The notes below the pieces were generated by a model. The model searched no databases and was not told the origin of the DNA. It worked only from the letters and a program-made list of their open reading frames with translations. This document shows, one piece after another, positions 1-8,831 of a stretch of 64,000 bases of DNA (within the stretch, counting starts at the first letter, position 1; each line of letters opens with the position of its first letter). The stretch comes from a cyanobacterium PCC 7702 (lineage in GTDB: Bacteria > Cyanobacteriota > Cyanobacteriia > Cyanobacteriales > Nostocaceae): positions 2,918,153 through 2,982,152 of the forward strand of contig KB235926.1 in assembly GCA_000332255.1 (NCBI GenBank), in the 5' to 3' direction. The position numbers and the translations under genes were made by a program.

Positions 1-51
1 CTATCTCAAACCTTCATAACTGCGTTTTTGCAAAAATATCAAAGTTTTGCC

Positions 52-1986
52 TCAAAGCTTTGAACACGCTGGCTTTGGAGTTTTCGGACAGGTCTCTTTG
101 ACTGCTTTTTCCATAAATTCGTGCCAAGTATAGGCTGCAGTGCTACTGCTACCCCAAGTTTTGCTGTTGTCATCGTTACCCAGCCATACACCTGCAACTA
201 ATTGAGGTATGTAGCCGATAAACCACAAATCGCGAGCATCGTCGGTAGTACCTGTTTTGCCAGCAACAGGTCTGTCACTCAATTGCGCAGCAGTTCCAGT
301 ACCTGCATTAACTACATTGCGCAGCATCCAAGTCACGATCGCGGCTGTTTCGGCATCCAAAGCTCGCTTCGGTCTGAAATCAGCTGACCAAATTACCTTT
401 CCCTGACGGTTGAGAATGCGGCTAATACCGTGTGGTTCTACGTGCAATCCTTGGGTGGCGAAGGAACCGTAAGCACTAGTTAACTCTAGCAGGTTGACTT
501 CGTTTGAACCTAAAGCTAGGGAATAAAAGGGTTTGAGTTCTGATTTAATTCCCATGTCGCGGGCAAGTTTGATGGTAGGTTCAAATCCCACATCTATCAA
601 GACTTTGACGGCAATAATATTGATAGACTTTGTCAGAGCATCGATCATGTTCATCGAACCGTGAAATTTCTTGCTGAAATTTTTTGGTTCGTAGCCGTCT
701 ACAATCAGAGGCCCGTCTACATAGTTGCTATAAGGATTTTTGCCAGCAGCGATAGCAGCTGCGTAAACAAATCCCTTAAATGTCGAACCTGGCTGTCGTT
801 GTGCTTGAGTGACGCGATTAAATTTATTTTTGTCAAAGTCTTTTCCCCCCACCATAACTTTAATTTCACCGTTGCGGGGGTCTATAGCTACTAAAGCTGC
901 TTGTTTAAAATTTTCCCAGCGCCCCTGATAGCGTAAAGTTTTATCAACTGCCTTTTCTGCTGTTTTTTGCCAAGTTGGATTTAATGTTGTTTCTACTGTT
1001 AAACCACCTGCATTTAATACCTGAGGAGAAATATATTTAGGCAATTCTTGCTGAATGTAGCTGATAAAGTAAGGTGCTTCTACTTGCCAGCGTTTGGGTG
1101 GACTGGGTTTGGTGGTTAACTGTTCAGCCATGGCTGCTTGTTTTTCTGCGGCGGTGATATATCCATCTTCAAACATCCGCTGCAAGACGAGATTTCGCCG
1201 CTGCTTGGCTGCTTCCGGGTTAGTTTGGGGCGAAAAACGATTGGGAGCTGGAGGTAAACCGGCTATGGTTGCCATCTCTCCCAAAGTTAAGTCCTTTACT
1301 GATTTACTAAAGTACACCTGTGCCGCATCTGCAACACCGTAAGCTCCAGAACCCAGATAAACAAGATTGAGATAGCGCTCTAAAATCTCGTTTTTGCTCA
1401 ACCGCTGTTCCATTTTTTGTGCCAGGCGCGCTTCTTTGAGCTTTCGCCACATTGTCCGTTCTTGTTTAAGAAATAGAATTCGCGCCAGCTGCTGCGTGAT
1501 AGTACTACCGCCTTCCACTACGTTTTGCGAGCGCACGTTATTCAAAACTGCTCTGATAATTCCTTGCGTATCGACGCCGTGGTGGTGGTAAAACCTTCTA
1601 TCTTCCGAAGCAATAAAAGCTTTTTGCAGTTTATCTGGTATTTCATCCAGCTTTAATTGCTCTCTGGTCGCCTCTCCTTGTTGTTGCAAAATTGTGCCGT
1701 CTGCTGCTTTGATAGTCAGTGTTTGTTCCCGAACAACGGCATTTAGTTCTGTTTTATCCGGCAACGTGCGGTCTATTGACCACACACCATAGCCGACAGC
1801 AGCAACTCCACCGCTGATAGCTAAGCTAGCCCAAAATCCATATCGACGATATAGCGGTTTTTTTTGATGGGTAAGTCCTTCTTTTTCTGATTTCTGGGGT
1901 GATTTGTTAGAAATGCTTTCGGATGTGTCTTGAGTGTTTCTCGACCTAATCGTTCTTTCTTTCAACCAGGAGGTAAACTTTACCAC
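52..1986 (-). CDS. Class A penicillin-binding protein (transglycosylase/transpeptidase)
   Basis: Bifunctional peptidoglycan synthase that polymerises lipid II into glycan strands and cross-links the stem peptides on the outer face of the inner membrane. A basic cytoplasmic tail of about 48 residues precedes one membrane anchor (about 50-70). The GT51 domain follows, with the catalytic-Glu motif EDRRFYHHHGVD and the GGSTITQQLA motif. The transpeptidase domain has the active-site serine motif STFK, then SIN and KTGTT. At 644 residues it is a normal length for the family. Translation starts at GTG with a GAGG ribosome site seven bases upstream. It is divergent from folK, about 160 bp away. Family assignment is firm; which paralogue (PBP1a or 1b type) cannot be told. 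Confidence 0.95.
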   Translation of the reverse strand: MVKFTSWLKERTIRSRNTQDTSESISNKSPQKSEKEGLTHQKKPLYRRYGFWASLAISGGVAAVGYGVWSIDRTLPDKTELNAVVREQTLTIKAADGTILQQQGEATREQLKLDEIPDKLQKAFIASEDRRFYHHHGVDTQGIIRAVLNNVRSQNVVEGGSTITQQLARILFLKQERTMWRKLKEARLAQKMEQRLSKNEILERYLNLVYLGSGAYGVADAAQVYFSKSVKDLTLGEMATIAGLPPAPNRFSPQTNPEAAKQRRNLVLQRMFEDGYITAAEKQAAMAEQLTTKPSPPKRWQVEAPYFISYIQQELPKYISPQVLNAGGLTVETTLNPTWQKTAEKAVDKTLRYQGRWENFKQAALVAIDPRNGEIKVMVGGKDFDKNKFNRVTQAQRQPGSTFKGFVYAAAIAAGKNPYSNYVDGPLIVDGYEPKNFSKKFHGSMNMIDALTKSINIIAVKVLIDVGFEPTIKLARDMGIKSELKPFYSLALGSNEVNLLELTSAYGSFATQGLHVEPHGISRILNRQGKVIWSADFRPKRALDAETAAIVTWMLRNVVNAGTGTAAQLSDRPVAGKTGTTDDARDLWFIGYIPQLVAGVWLGNDDNSKTWGSSSTAAYTWHEFMEKAVKETCPKTPKPACSKL

Positions 1987-2149
1987 GTCAGTGCCTCGCT
2001 TTTAGCAGTTTTAACCTTGCTTGTTAAAAATTTTTCTCACTTAGCAGCCAGGTTTGTGTTATTATTTAAACTTGTAGATCTTCACTAAGGGCTTTTTTTG
2101 ATTCTTTCAGTAAATTTCTTTAAAATCAATATAAAATTCCTAAATCAAG

Positions 2150-2719
2150 TTGTATATCGGAGATAGCAAACTATTGAATGTATATGCAAGGCAAACAGCC
2201 CATCTTCAAGCCACAGAAAACAAAGCAAACCCAGAGAAAGGGATAGACAGTGCTGTTGCTCTTGGTAGCAATCTCGGTGATTCTCGCGCTCTTTTAGAAG
2301 CAGCAGTAGAAGCCCTGGCTCAGACACCAGGAATTATTTTGAAAGCCAAATCTAGCTGGTACAAAACTAAAGCTGTAGGACCACCCCAACCAGATTATTT
2401 GAATGGTTGTGTGATACTTCAAGTTAACATGGTACCACAGTTATTACTAGAAACTTTGCTAGAAATTGAAAAAAAATTTGGACGCGTACGCCAAAAACGG
2501 TGGGAAGCACGGTTGTTAGATTTGGATTTGTTGTTATATGATGACTTAATTGTGAATACCCCCAACCTTCAAATTCCTCATCCTCGAATGCGGGAGCGAG
2601 CTTTTGTATTGGTTCCTCTAGCAGAAATAGCTCCAGATTGGGTCGAACCAATTTCCAAACGCAGTATTAAACAGTTGGTGAAAGAGGTAGACTGTTGTGA
2701 GGTAAGTCTTTATGGCTGA
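2150..2719 (+). CDS. folK: 2-amino-4-hydroxy-6-hydroxymethyldihydropteridine pyrophosphokinase (HPPK)
   Basis: Transfers pyrophosphate from ATP to 6-hydroxymethyl-dihydropterin, the step before dihydropteroate synthase in folate synthesis; cytoplasmic. Visible signatures are ALGSNLGD near the start, the catalytic loop ending in RWEARLLDLDLLLYDD that binds Mg-ATP, and IPHPRMRERAFVLVPLAEIAP. The reading frame opens with TTG at 2150, and another in-frame TTG follows near 2174. No in-frame ATG precedes the ALGSN motif and there is no strong ribosome site, so the start is uncertain by up to about 30 residues. It is followed almost at once by the NUDIX gene in the same direction, probably co-transcribed. 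It lies near two more pterin-related genes in the first 10 kb. Confidence 0.92.
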   Translation: MYIGDSKLLNVYARQTAHLQATENKANPEKGIDSAVALGSNLGDSRALLEAAVEALAQTPGIILKAKSSWYKTKAVGPPQPDYLNGCVILQVNMVPQLLLETLLEIEKKFGRVRQKRWEARLLDLDLLLYDDLIVNTPNLQIPHPRMRERAFVLVPLAEIAPDWVEPISKRSIKQLVKEVDCCEVSLYG

Positions 2720-2797
2720 TATTTGATTTTGCCCGACCTTAAGCACAGAACAATAGCTCAAATTGTTTTGTGTTTGTTTTCACCAAAAAACTTGATT

Positions 2798-3364
2798 ATG
2801 CCATTAGGTAGAGAATTACCCCAACTGCTACGACAACGCTTATATTATAAAGGACGCAAGTTTGATTTTGAAGTGAATCGCTTGCGCTTGCCCAATCAGG
2901 CTGAAGGAGACTGGGAGTGTATTCGTCACCCGGGAGGTGCTTTAGCAGTACCCATAACATTAGAGGGGAAACTGATACTCATACGTCAGTACCGTTTTTC
3001 GGTTGGGGGACGAGTGCTGGAATTTCCCGCCGGAACCGTGGAAGCAAATGAAGATCCTTTGCAAACCATTCAACGCGAAATTGAGGAAGAAACTGGTTAC
3101 CGTGCTCACAAATGGAAAAAACTGGGAGAATTGATTGTTGCTCCTGGTTATTCTGATGAAATTATTCATGCTTACTTAGCACAAGATCTAGAAAAGCTAC
3201 AAAGTCCTCCTGGAAAAGAAGAAGACGAGGATATCGAACCAGTTTTATTCTCTCTAGAAGAATTAGAAAATGCTATTTCGCAAGGAGAGGTAGTAGATAG
3301 CAAATCTATTTCCAGTTTTTTTCTAGCTCGTCAATACATTATTAGTGCCACACAAACTTCATAA
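2798..3364 (+). CDS. NUDIX hydrolase, ADP-ribose pyrophosphatase type
   Basis: Probably cleaves ADP-ribose or a related nucleoside diphosphate-sugar to AMP plus a sugar phosphate, a housekeeping clean-up role in the cytoplasm. The NUDIX box is complete: the glycine of FPAGTVEANEDP, then REIEEETGY, which carries the metal-binding glutamates. The preceding sequence RQYRFSVGGRVLEFPAG is typical of the ADP-ribose branch. The frame is open from a TTG at 2723, but ATG at 2798 gives a 188-residue protein that begins where family members usually begin, so it is preferred. It lies about 80 bp after folK on the same strand. The substrate is inferred from the family, not visible in the sequence. Confidence 0.85.
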   Translation: MPLGRELPQLLRQRLYYKGRKFDFEVNRLRLPNQAEGDWECIRHPGGALAVPITLEGKLILIRQYRFSVGGRVLEFPAGTVEANEDPLQTIQREIEEETGYRAHKWKKLGELIVAPGYSDEIIHAYLAQDLEKLQSPPGKEEDEDIEPVLFSLEELENAISQGEVVDSKSISSFFLARQYIISATQTS

Positions 3365-3454
3365 ATAAATAGAAAAAGTAGAAAAAGACTGCTTCTTTGG
3401 AAGATTGTTATTTGCATCGGTCTATTTAACAGTGCGAGTGTGCTATACTGAACC

Positions 3455-3740
3455 ACAGAGCCAAACCATAAAAGGTAGCTAACTCTCCTTTTTTGAGACT
3501 AAGACCGCTCAGGCAACAAGGAGGTGATGCCCATGGTAGATAGTAGTAAACCCATGGGTCATCAGGTTGCTGAATATCGGCTGTGTGCCGGAGCTGTTCT
3601 CTAACGGCAGACTGCAAGTCTAGTTAAGGCTAGGTGACTCGAAGCAGAAAAAGTTTGGAGTTCCTTCCGGCAGTCAGATAGCAATCTGAAGACCCGCTAG
3701 ACCGCTCTTACCTAGATAACTTAATCTAAAGTAAGAGCGG
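3455..3740 (+). ncRNA. Candidate structured non-coding RNA
   Basis: No convincing protein is encoded here, yet the stretch is rich in base-paired arms. A -10-like TATACT sits at 3444-3449. A long imperfect hairpin pairs CAGGCAAC...GATGCCCATGG (about 3510-3535) with CCCATGGGTCATC...GTTGCTG (3551-3573). A small hairpin TCAGAT-AGCA-ATCTGA follows (about 3674-3689). The element ends in a perfect 10-bp stem at 3702-3740. The segment AGACCGCTC occurs twice (3502-3510 and 3700-3708), so the final GAGCGG could pair with either copy. I looked for RNase P, tmRNA, SRP, 6S and intron hallmarks and found no clear match. A cyanobacterial 6S-like or regulatory RNA, or a long leader of the dehydratase gene, remain possible. 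Confidence 0.45.
3702..3740 (+). terminator. Strong hairpin, possible terminator of the candidate RNA
   Basis: CCGCTCTTAC at 3702-3711 pairs perfectly with GTAAGAGCGG at 3731-3740. The loop itself contains TAGAT/ATCTA. The following tract (ATAGTTATTT) is only moderately T-rich, so termination efficiency is uncertain and the stem may instead be part of the RNA fold. Confidence 0.5.
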
Positions 3741-3952
3741 ATAGTTATTTGTGAGACCTTGACTAAAAGGGAACTAAATAGGAAAAATAGCGTCAGCTTG
3801 CTGAGTGAGCGTTCAAAAGCTCGCCGCTACAGAACAGGAATTATTTTTGGTAGAAATTTTCAAAAGCTAAAATTCTTACTTTAGGCTCTGGAGGTAGATG
3901 GCTTTTCCTTATCTCAACGCATAGCTGTTTTGGAAGTAAGGATGTACTGATT

Positions 3953-4234
3953 ATGGCACAGTTGCTGACTCAGGAAGAAATTCAAAAACAACTTAGCGAT
4001 CTTGCTGGTTGGACAAAAGAAGGTTCGAAGTTGGAGTGCACTCGGAAATTTAAAGATTTTGTGCAAGCAGTGGAGTTTGTCAACAAACTTGTGGAACCAG
4101 CAGAAGCAGCGGGACATCACCCTGATATAGAGATTTCTTATAACAAAGTCAAAATCTCTTTGACAACGCATGATGCGGGTGGTCTGACCCAGAAAGACTT
4201 TGATTTGGCAAAGGTAATTTCCCAGATTAGCTAG
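3953..4234 (+). CDS. phhB: 4a-hydroxytetrahydrobiopterin dehydratase (pterin-4a-carbinolamine dehydratase)
   Basis: Dehydrates 4a-hydroxy-tetrahydropterins, regenerating the quinonoid dihydropterin; cytoplasmic. The 93-residue protein is full length for the family and carries its signature in full: AGHHPDIEISYN with the paired catalytic histidines, then TTHDAGGLTQKD. ATG at 3953 is the natural start. It stands alone downstream of the candidate RNA. Some cyanobacteria make glycosylated tetrahydropterins, and homologues also occur where no pterin hydroxylase is known, so the physiological substrate here is open. Confidence 0.93.
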   Translation: MAQLLTQEEIQKQLSDLAGWTKEGSKLECTRKFKDFVQAVEFVNKLVEPAEAAGHHPDIEISYNKVKISLTTHDAGGLTQKDFDLAKVISQIS

Positions 4235-4376
4235 TAATTAACTTGTGCAAGCTCCAAGTATCAATTTTGGGGAATTTGCAAACGGAGAAAACAAGAAGTT
4301 TGCTTGCGATCGCTAACTCAGCAGAAAGTTATTTATCATCTTCCGTGTGACAGTTGTGTTTGCGAACGCCTGTGGG

Positions 4377-4404
4377 TTGCTATCTCAAGGAGATGTTTTA
4401 TAAT
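4377..4404 (+). promoter_or_regulatory. Candidate sigma-70 promoter of the porin gene
   Basis: TTGCTA at 4377-4382 and TATAAT at 4399-4404 are separated by 16 bp, close to a housekeeping promoter. The predicted start near 4411 leaves a leader of about 200 nt before the chosen ATG at 4611. The rest of 4235-4610 shows no gene. Confidence 0.45.
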
Positions 4405-4610
4405 GACAAACTATAAAGATGTGTTTTTGCATAAGTTAATTAGATAAAACTTTTACCCCAACTTAATCAATTGTTAGCTTAGCAAAAACTAAAATTAGCT
4501 TTAGAAGGGCTAATATGCCTCGTCCACAGGTTTCAACAAGAAGTCGGATTTTCAACAATAGTTGCAGCAAATCTTATTTACCCATGAAGACAAGGTGTGA
4601 GGAGAAGAGA

Positions 4611-6419
4611 ATGAGGAGATCTAGTATCTTGTGGAAATCTTTGGTGGTCAGTCCAGCAATTTTAGGAGCAACGTTGTTGGTATCAGCAACGGCGATCGCG
4701 GCTCCAAACAGTACCACCTCGGAAACAGTCCCCACAAAATGGTCATCTGCTGAGAAAAATACTTCTGCACAGACTCAATTTACAGCTGTGTCGGAGATTG
4801 CCAAGCAGCCAAAGATTGTGGCTGATGCAGCGCAGTCCCAGCAGACTGATATCCTGCAACAAGTAAGCCAATACAGCAATTCAGGAAAAGGAAATTCTCA
4901 GTCCCAAGTTACCTCGGTTTCACAATTTTCTGACGTTCAGCCGACGGATTGGGCATTTCAAGCATTGCAGTCCTTAGTTGAACGTTATGGCTGTATAGCT
5001 GGTTATCCAAACGGTACCTTCCGTGGTAACCGAGCTTTGACTCGTTATGAATTTGCAGCAGGTTTAAATGCTTGTTTGGATCGAGTCAATGAATTGATAG
5101 CAACAGCAACAGCTGACTTGGTGACAAAAGAAGACTTGGCAACTTTACAACGGTTGCAAGAAGAATTTTCCGCAGAACTTGCTACCCTGCGTGGTCGGGT
5201 AGATGCGTTAGAAGCACGGACTGCAGAGCTGGAAGCACACCAATTCTCAACCACCACCAAACTGTTTGGGGAAGCAATCTTTGCTCTGAGCGATGCTTTT
5301 GGCGACACTGCTGGGAAGAGAAATAATACCGTATTCCAAGACAGGATACGTTTAGATTTACAAACCAGTTTCACGGGCAGAGATGTTTTACACACCCGTT
5401 TATCGACTGGTAATGCCAATAGATTTGATATAGGTACAACAACAGTAGGTGGCGTACCTTCGGGAGAAGGTCTGCAAACCTTTAACATTAGTGGTAATGC
5501 ATCTAACAACAATGGTGTTAATCTAGACTGGTTGTCATATTATTTCCCAGTAGGTGATGCGGCTCGGGTTTATATTGCAGCTACCGGCGGCATTTGGAGT
5601 GACGTTGCTTCTACCGTTAACCCGTACTTTGAAGATTATGACGGTGGTAACGGTGCTTTGTCTACTTTTGCTTCTGAAAACCCCATTTTCCGGATTGGTG
5701 GTGGTGCTGGTGCGGCGATAAACTTTGGCTTTGGCAACAAGCGTACCTTCTTGCTACCTAGCTCAGTGACGATTGGTTACCTGGGGTCTGAACCAAACAA
5801 TCCTGGTTTAGGTTCGGGTATCTTCAACGGTAACTACGCAGCTTTAGGACAGTTAAACTTTAATTTAGGCGATCGCATTGCATTAGCTGCGACCTATGTC
5901 CACGGCTATCACGGTGCAGGTAGTGCTTTGTTTGATGCAGGCGGGACCCTAGGTGCAAATGTTCCCGTAGTAGGTACCTCGCAAGCTAATGCTTTGGGTT
6001 TAAACACTACAACAGGCGATCGCAGTCCATCTTCCAGTAACTCCTACGGCTTATCAGCTGCCTTTAGACCAAGTGACAAATTATCTATCAGTGGCTTTGT
6101 TTCCTACCATAATGTGAAAGGCTTTGGTTCTAACGATGATTATGAAGCTTGGAGTTACGGAGCAGGAGTTGCCTTCCCCGACCTAGGAAAGAAAGGTAAT
6201 GTACTGGGTATATTTGGTGGTGCTGAGCCTTATGCTTTGAACAGAATTCCAGGTGTTAAGGATGGTAGTATACCTTGGCACATTGAGGGTTTCTATAAAT
6301 ATCGTGTCACCGATAATATTTCCATCACTCCTGGAGTAATTTACTTGCTCAATCCCGGTCAAAATAGCAATAACGATGATGTAATTATTGGTACGCTCAG
6401 AACAACCTTTACTTTCTAG
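4611..6419 (+). CDS. SLH-domain outer-membrane porin (OprB family, cyanobacterial iron-uptake porin type)
   Basis: Major outer-membrane porin allowing passage of small solutes, possibly inorganic ions. After an N-terminal hydrophobic signal ending in ATAIAA there is a Ser/Gln-rich linker. Then comes one SLH domain (from about VSQFSDVQPTDWAFQAL to LTRYEFAAGLNACLDRV) that anchors to peptidoglycan. A coiled-coil stretch (EELAT/LEAR pattern) leads into a long Gly/Asn-rich beta-barrel ending in the phenylalanine typical of outer-membrane proteins. The frame is open from 4515, but ATG 4611 has GGAG six bases upstream and directly precedes a good signal peptide, so that start is used (602 residues). 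An excellent terminator follows, so it is a one-gene unit. The iron role is taken from family naming and not shown here. Confidence 0.9.
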   Translation: MRRSSILWKSLVVSPAILGATLLVSATAIAAPNSTTSETVPTKWSSAEKNTSAQTQFTAVSEIAKQPKIVADAAQSQQTDILQQVSQYSNSGKGNSQSQVTSVSQFSDVQPTDWAFQALQSLVERYGCIAGYPNGTFRGNRALTRYEFAAGLNACLDRVNELIATATADLVTKEDLATLQRLQEEFSAELATLRGRVDALEARTAELEAHQFSTTTKLFGEAIFALSDAFGDTAGKRNNTVFQDRIRLDLQTSFTGRDVLHTRLSTGNANRFDIGTTTVGGVPSGEGLQTFNISGNASNNNGVNLDWLSYYFPVGDAARVYIAATGGIWSDVASTVNPYFEDYDGGNGALSTFASENPIFRIGGGAGAAINFGFGNKRTFLLPSSVTIGYLGSEPNNPGLGSGIFNGNYAALGQLNFNLGDRIALAATYVHGYHGAGSALFDAGGTLGANVPVVGTSQANALGLNTTTGDRSPSSSNSYGLSAAFRPSDKLSISGFVSYHNVKGFGSNDDYEAWSYGAGVAFPDLGKKGNVLGIFGGAEPYALNRIPGVKDGSIPWHIEGFYKYRVTDNISITPGVIYLLNPGQNSNNDDVIIGTLRTTFTF

Positions 6420-6449
6420 TTAATTAGATAGAAGTTCTGATATATATTT

Positions 6450-6477
6450 CTCCCTACTACTTGTAGGGAGATTTTTT
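6450..6477 (+). terminator. Intrinsic terminator of the porin gene
   Basis: CTCCCTAC at 6450-6457 pairs perfectly with GTAGGGAG at 6463-6470 over a 5-nt loop, followed by A and six Ts. It lies 30 bp after the porin stop codon. Confidence 0.9.
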
Positions 6478-6587
6478 GTTGGCACTACAAAAAATAACAA
6501 ACCCCACTGGTGAACCGGAGTATACTGGAAAGAAGGAAGAAAAATAAAAATTCTCTTTCTTTAGTTGTCAATACCAATACTTCTTTA

Positions 6588-7037
6588 ATGTTGCCTGTGG
6601 AACTATCGTGTAAATCAGAATACGCAATTCTTGCTTTATTAGAACTAGCGATTCATTATCAAAACGGAGAACCGCTGCAAATTCGCCAAATTGCAGCACT
6701 GCAGAATATTCCTGACCGCTACTTAGAACAACTGCTAGCTACCTTAAGACGCGGAGGTTTAGTGAAAAGTCAGCGTGGTTCAAAGGGTGGTTATCTGTTG
6801 GCGCGAGAACCTTGGAAAATAACTATTTTTGAGGTTCTGGGATGTGTGGAAGGCTTAGATAAGGTGCAAAGCTGTGAAGAAGACCCCAGACCTAGAACCG
6901 TAGACAGTGATGTTGTAGAAGAAATCTGGCAAGAAGCACGCCAGGCGGCAAACTCCGTTTTACAAAAATACACACTCGCCGATCTTTGCGAAAAACGAGA
7001 ATCGCGGCGACAGCTGAACATCATGTATTACATTTAG
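6588..7037 (+). CDS. Rrf2 family transcriptional regulator
   Basis: DNA-binding repressor/activator of the Rrf2 (IscR/CymR/NsrR) family. The core begins ELSCKSEYAILALLELA and includes the winged-helix segment with IRQIAALQNIPDRYLEQLLATLRRGGLVKSQRGSKGGYLLAR. The frame is open from 6510, but ATG 6588 puts the start where cyanobacterial homologues begin and gives 149 residues. In the loop that binds an Fe-S cluster in IscR only two cysteines are seen (LGCVEGL and QSCEED), so a cluster is uncertain. The next gene, 115 bp downstream on the same strand, is cysteine synthase. This suggests a CymR-like role in sulfur or cysteine control, but that is inference. Confidence 0.88.
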   Translation: MLPVELSCKSEYAILALLELAIHYQNGEPLQIRQIAALQNIPDRYLEQLLATLRRGGLVKSQRGSKGGYLLAREPWKITIFEVLGCVEGLDKVQSCEEDPRPRTVDSDVVEEIWQEARQAANSVLQKYTLADLCEKRESRRQLNIMYYI

Positions 7038-7072
7038 TGAGAGGAAGAACTTACAGGATTTGGCGTACAAGG

Positions 7073-7099
7073 GGAAGTAGGTTGGAAACTCTAACTTCC
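7073..7099. promoter_or_regulatory. Inverted repeat between rrf2 and cysK, candidate operator
   Basis: GGAAGTAG at 7073-7080 is mirrored by CTAACTTCC at 7091-7099, with one mismatch in the outer nine bases and a 10-nt centre. It sits about 54 bp before the cysK start codon, a plausible place for a dimeric regulator such as the adjacent Rrf2 protein. It could equally be a transcript hairpin. Confidence 0.35.
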
Positions 7100-7152
7100 A
7101 CCAGCTGCCTCGATTTTATTTAATTGTTTAGCACTAACTAAGGAAAAAAAGA

Positions 7153-8115
7153 ATGCGAATTGCTCGTGACATTACAGAACTTATCGGCCGTACACCTTTA
7201 GTACAATTGAACCGCATTCCACAAGCGGAAGGCTGTGTCGCCCAGATTGTGGTGAAATTGGAAAGCATGAATCCTGCATCCTCAGTGAAAGATCGCATCG
7301 GTGCGAGCATGATTAGCGCCGCGGAAAAGGAAGGGTTAATAGCTCCTGGTAAAACTGTGTTGGTGGAACCTACTTCTGGAAATACTGGTATTGCCTTGGC
7401 AATGGTCGCGGCGGCTAAAGGGTATCATCTTATACTTACTATGCCGGAAACGATGAGTGCCGAACGACGGGCGATGTTACGAGCTTATGGTGCGGAACTG
7501 GAATTGACGCCGGGAATAGAGGGTATGAGTGGTGCAATTCGACGCGCTCAAGAGATTGTAGAGACAACACCAAACGCATATATGCTGCAACAATTTCGTA
7601 ACCCTGCCAATCCCCAGATTCACAAAGAAACAACAGCAGAGGAAATTTGGGAAGATACAGATGGCAAGGTGGATGCGATCGTTGCAGGCGTGGGTACCGG
7701 CGGTACTATTACTGGTGTTGCAGAGGTAATTAAAGCACGGAAAACAACTTTTAAAGCGATCGCCGTCGAACCAGCTAACAGTCCAGTATTATCGGGAGGA
7801 AAACCAGGTCCCCACAAAATTCAAGGTATTGGTGCTGGGTTTATTCCCCAAGTTTTGAAACTAGAATTAATTGATGAAGTGATTACCGTTACTGACGAGG
7901 AAGCGATCGCCTATGGTAGACGTTTGGCAAAAGAAGAAGGACTTTTATCCGGTATTTCTAGCGGCGCCGCCTTATGTGCAGCAATTCGTGTGGCTCAACG
8001 TCCAGAAAATGAAGGGCGTTTAATTGTAATGATTCAACCTAGTTTTGGAGAAAGGTATCTCAGTACACCATTATTCCAAGATTTAGACCCGAGGGTAGCA
8101 GCTAACATCAGCTAA
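7153..8115 (+). CDS. cysK: Cysteine synthase A (O-acetylserine sulfhydrylase)
   Basis: PLP enzyme making cysteine from O-acetylserine and sulfide, the last step of sulfate assimilation, in the cytoplasm. The PLP lysine is in [11 protein letters not shown], the substrate loop is TSGNTG, the phosphate-binding glycine loop is GTGGTITG, and GISSGAA lies near the C-terminus. The length of 320 residues is normal. ATG 7153 is preceded by a purine-rich AAGGAAAAAAAG. It follows an Rrf2 regulator and is followed after 2 bp by a J-domain gene, so the two are very likely one transcript. Confidence 0.95.
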   Translation: MRIARDITELIGRTPLVQLNRIPQAEGCVAQIVVKLESMNPASSVKDRIGASMISAAEKEGLIAPGKTVLVEPTSGNTGIALAMVAAAKGYHLILTMPETMSAERRAMLRAYGAELELTPGIEGMSGAIRRAQEIVETTPNAYMLQQFRNPANPQIHKETTAEEIWEDTDGKVDAIVAGVGTGGTITGVAEVIKARKTTFKAIAVEPANSPVLSGGKPGPHKIQGIGAGFIPQVLKLELIDEVITVTDEEAIAYGRRLAKEEGLLSGISSGAALCAAIRVAQRPENEGRLIVMIQPSFGERYLSTPLFQDLDPRVAANIS

Positions 8116-8117
8116 CA

Positions 8118-8831
8118 ATGCTAAATACCAACTATTACGAAACTTTGAAAGTCAGCCCTAACGCTAGCCAAGCCGAGATTAAACAAGCTTACCGTCGCTT
8201 GGTAAAGCAATACCATCCTGACAGTAATCAACAAATAGCAGACCGAGAGCATATCATCCGTATTAATGCGGCTTATGAAGTATTAAGCGATACTAAAAGC
8301 CGTCAGGATTACGACCGACAGCTGCACAACCAGCACTCTCAAAACTCTCATTTCAACAGACAGCAGCGTAGTGCTGCTGCTGGACAGCGGTATCAAGCAA
8401 CACGACAAACGGGACGGGAAACCGATGCGGAAATTGCCCAATGGCTGCGTTTGGTCTATCAACCGGTAAATCGTTTTTTGCGCGATATCCTTAACTCTTT
8501 GAGCACACAAATAGAGAATTTAGCAGCCGATCCCTTCGACAACGAATTATTACACCAATTTCAGGAATATCTAAACATCTGCAAAAATAACCTCAAGCAA
8601 GCGCAAATCACTTTTCGCTCTCTACCAAATCCTCCTAGTTTAGCAGCAGCTGCGGCTTACCTTTACTATTGCCTGAATCAAATCAGTGATGGACTGGAGG
8701 AATTAGAATATTTCCCTCTCAACTACGATGAAAGTTATTTACATACAGGACAAGAAATGTTCCGGATTGCCAAGAGATTGTACTGGGAAGCACAAGATTC
8801 CCTCAAGGGCGTACGTTTAAAAATCACTTAG
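8118..8831 (+). CDS. J-domain (DnaJ-like) co-chaperone
   Basis: A type III J-protein, expected to stimulate an Hsp70 ATPase. The J domain occupies about residues 1-68, with the HPD tripeptide in KQYHPDSN and the closing YEVLSDTKSRQDYD. The remaining 170 residues lack the Gly/Phe-rich linker, the Cys-rich zinc domain and the DnaJ C-terminal domain. That part is helical, with no recognisable family beyond conservation expected in cyanobacteria. It starts 2 bp after the cysK stop codon, so translation is probably coupled. The client protein and the reason for linkage to cysteine synthase are unknown. Confidence 0.88.
   Translation: MLNTNYYETLKVSPNASQAEIKQAYRRLVKQYHPDSNQQIADREHIIRINAAYEVLSDTKSRQDYDRQLHNQHSQNSHFNRQQRSAAAGQRYQATRQTGRETDAEIAQWLRLVYQPVNRFLRDILNSLSTQIENLAADPFDNELLHQFQEYLNICKNNLKQAQITFRSLPNPPSLAAAAAYLYYCLNQISDGLEELEYFPLNYDESYLHTGQEMFRIAKRLYWEAQDSLKGVRLKIT

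Noticed and set aside
3426-3617. 63-codon minus-strand frame in the candidate RNA region
   Set aside because: No ribosome site or protein-like pattern. The region is better explained by its hairpins.
5045-5512. 155-codon open frame on the minus strand
   Set aside because: It lies wholly inside the porin gene on the opposite strand and has low-complexity composition; it is a shadow of the coding frame.
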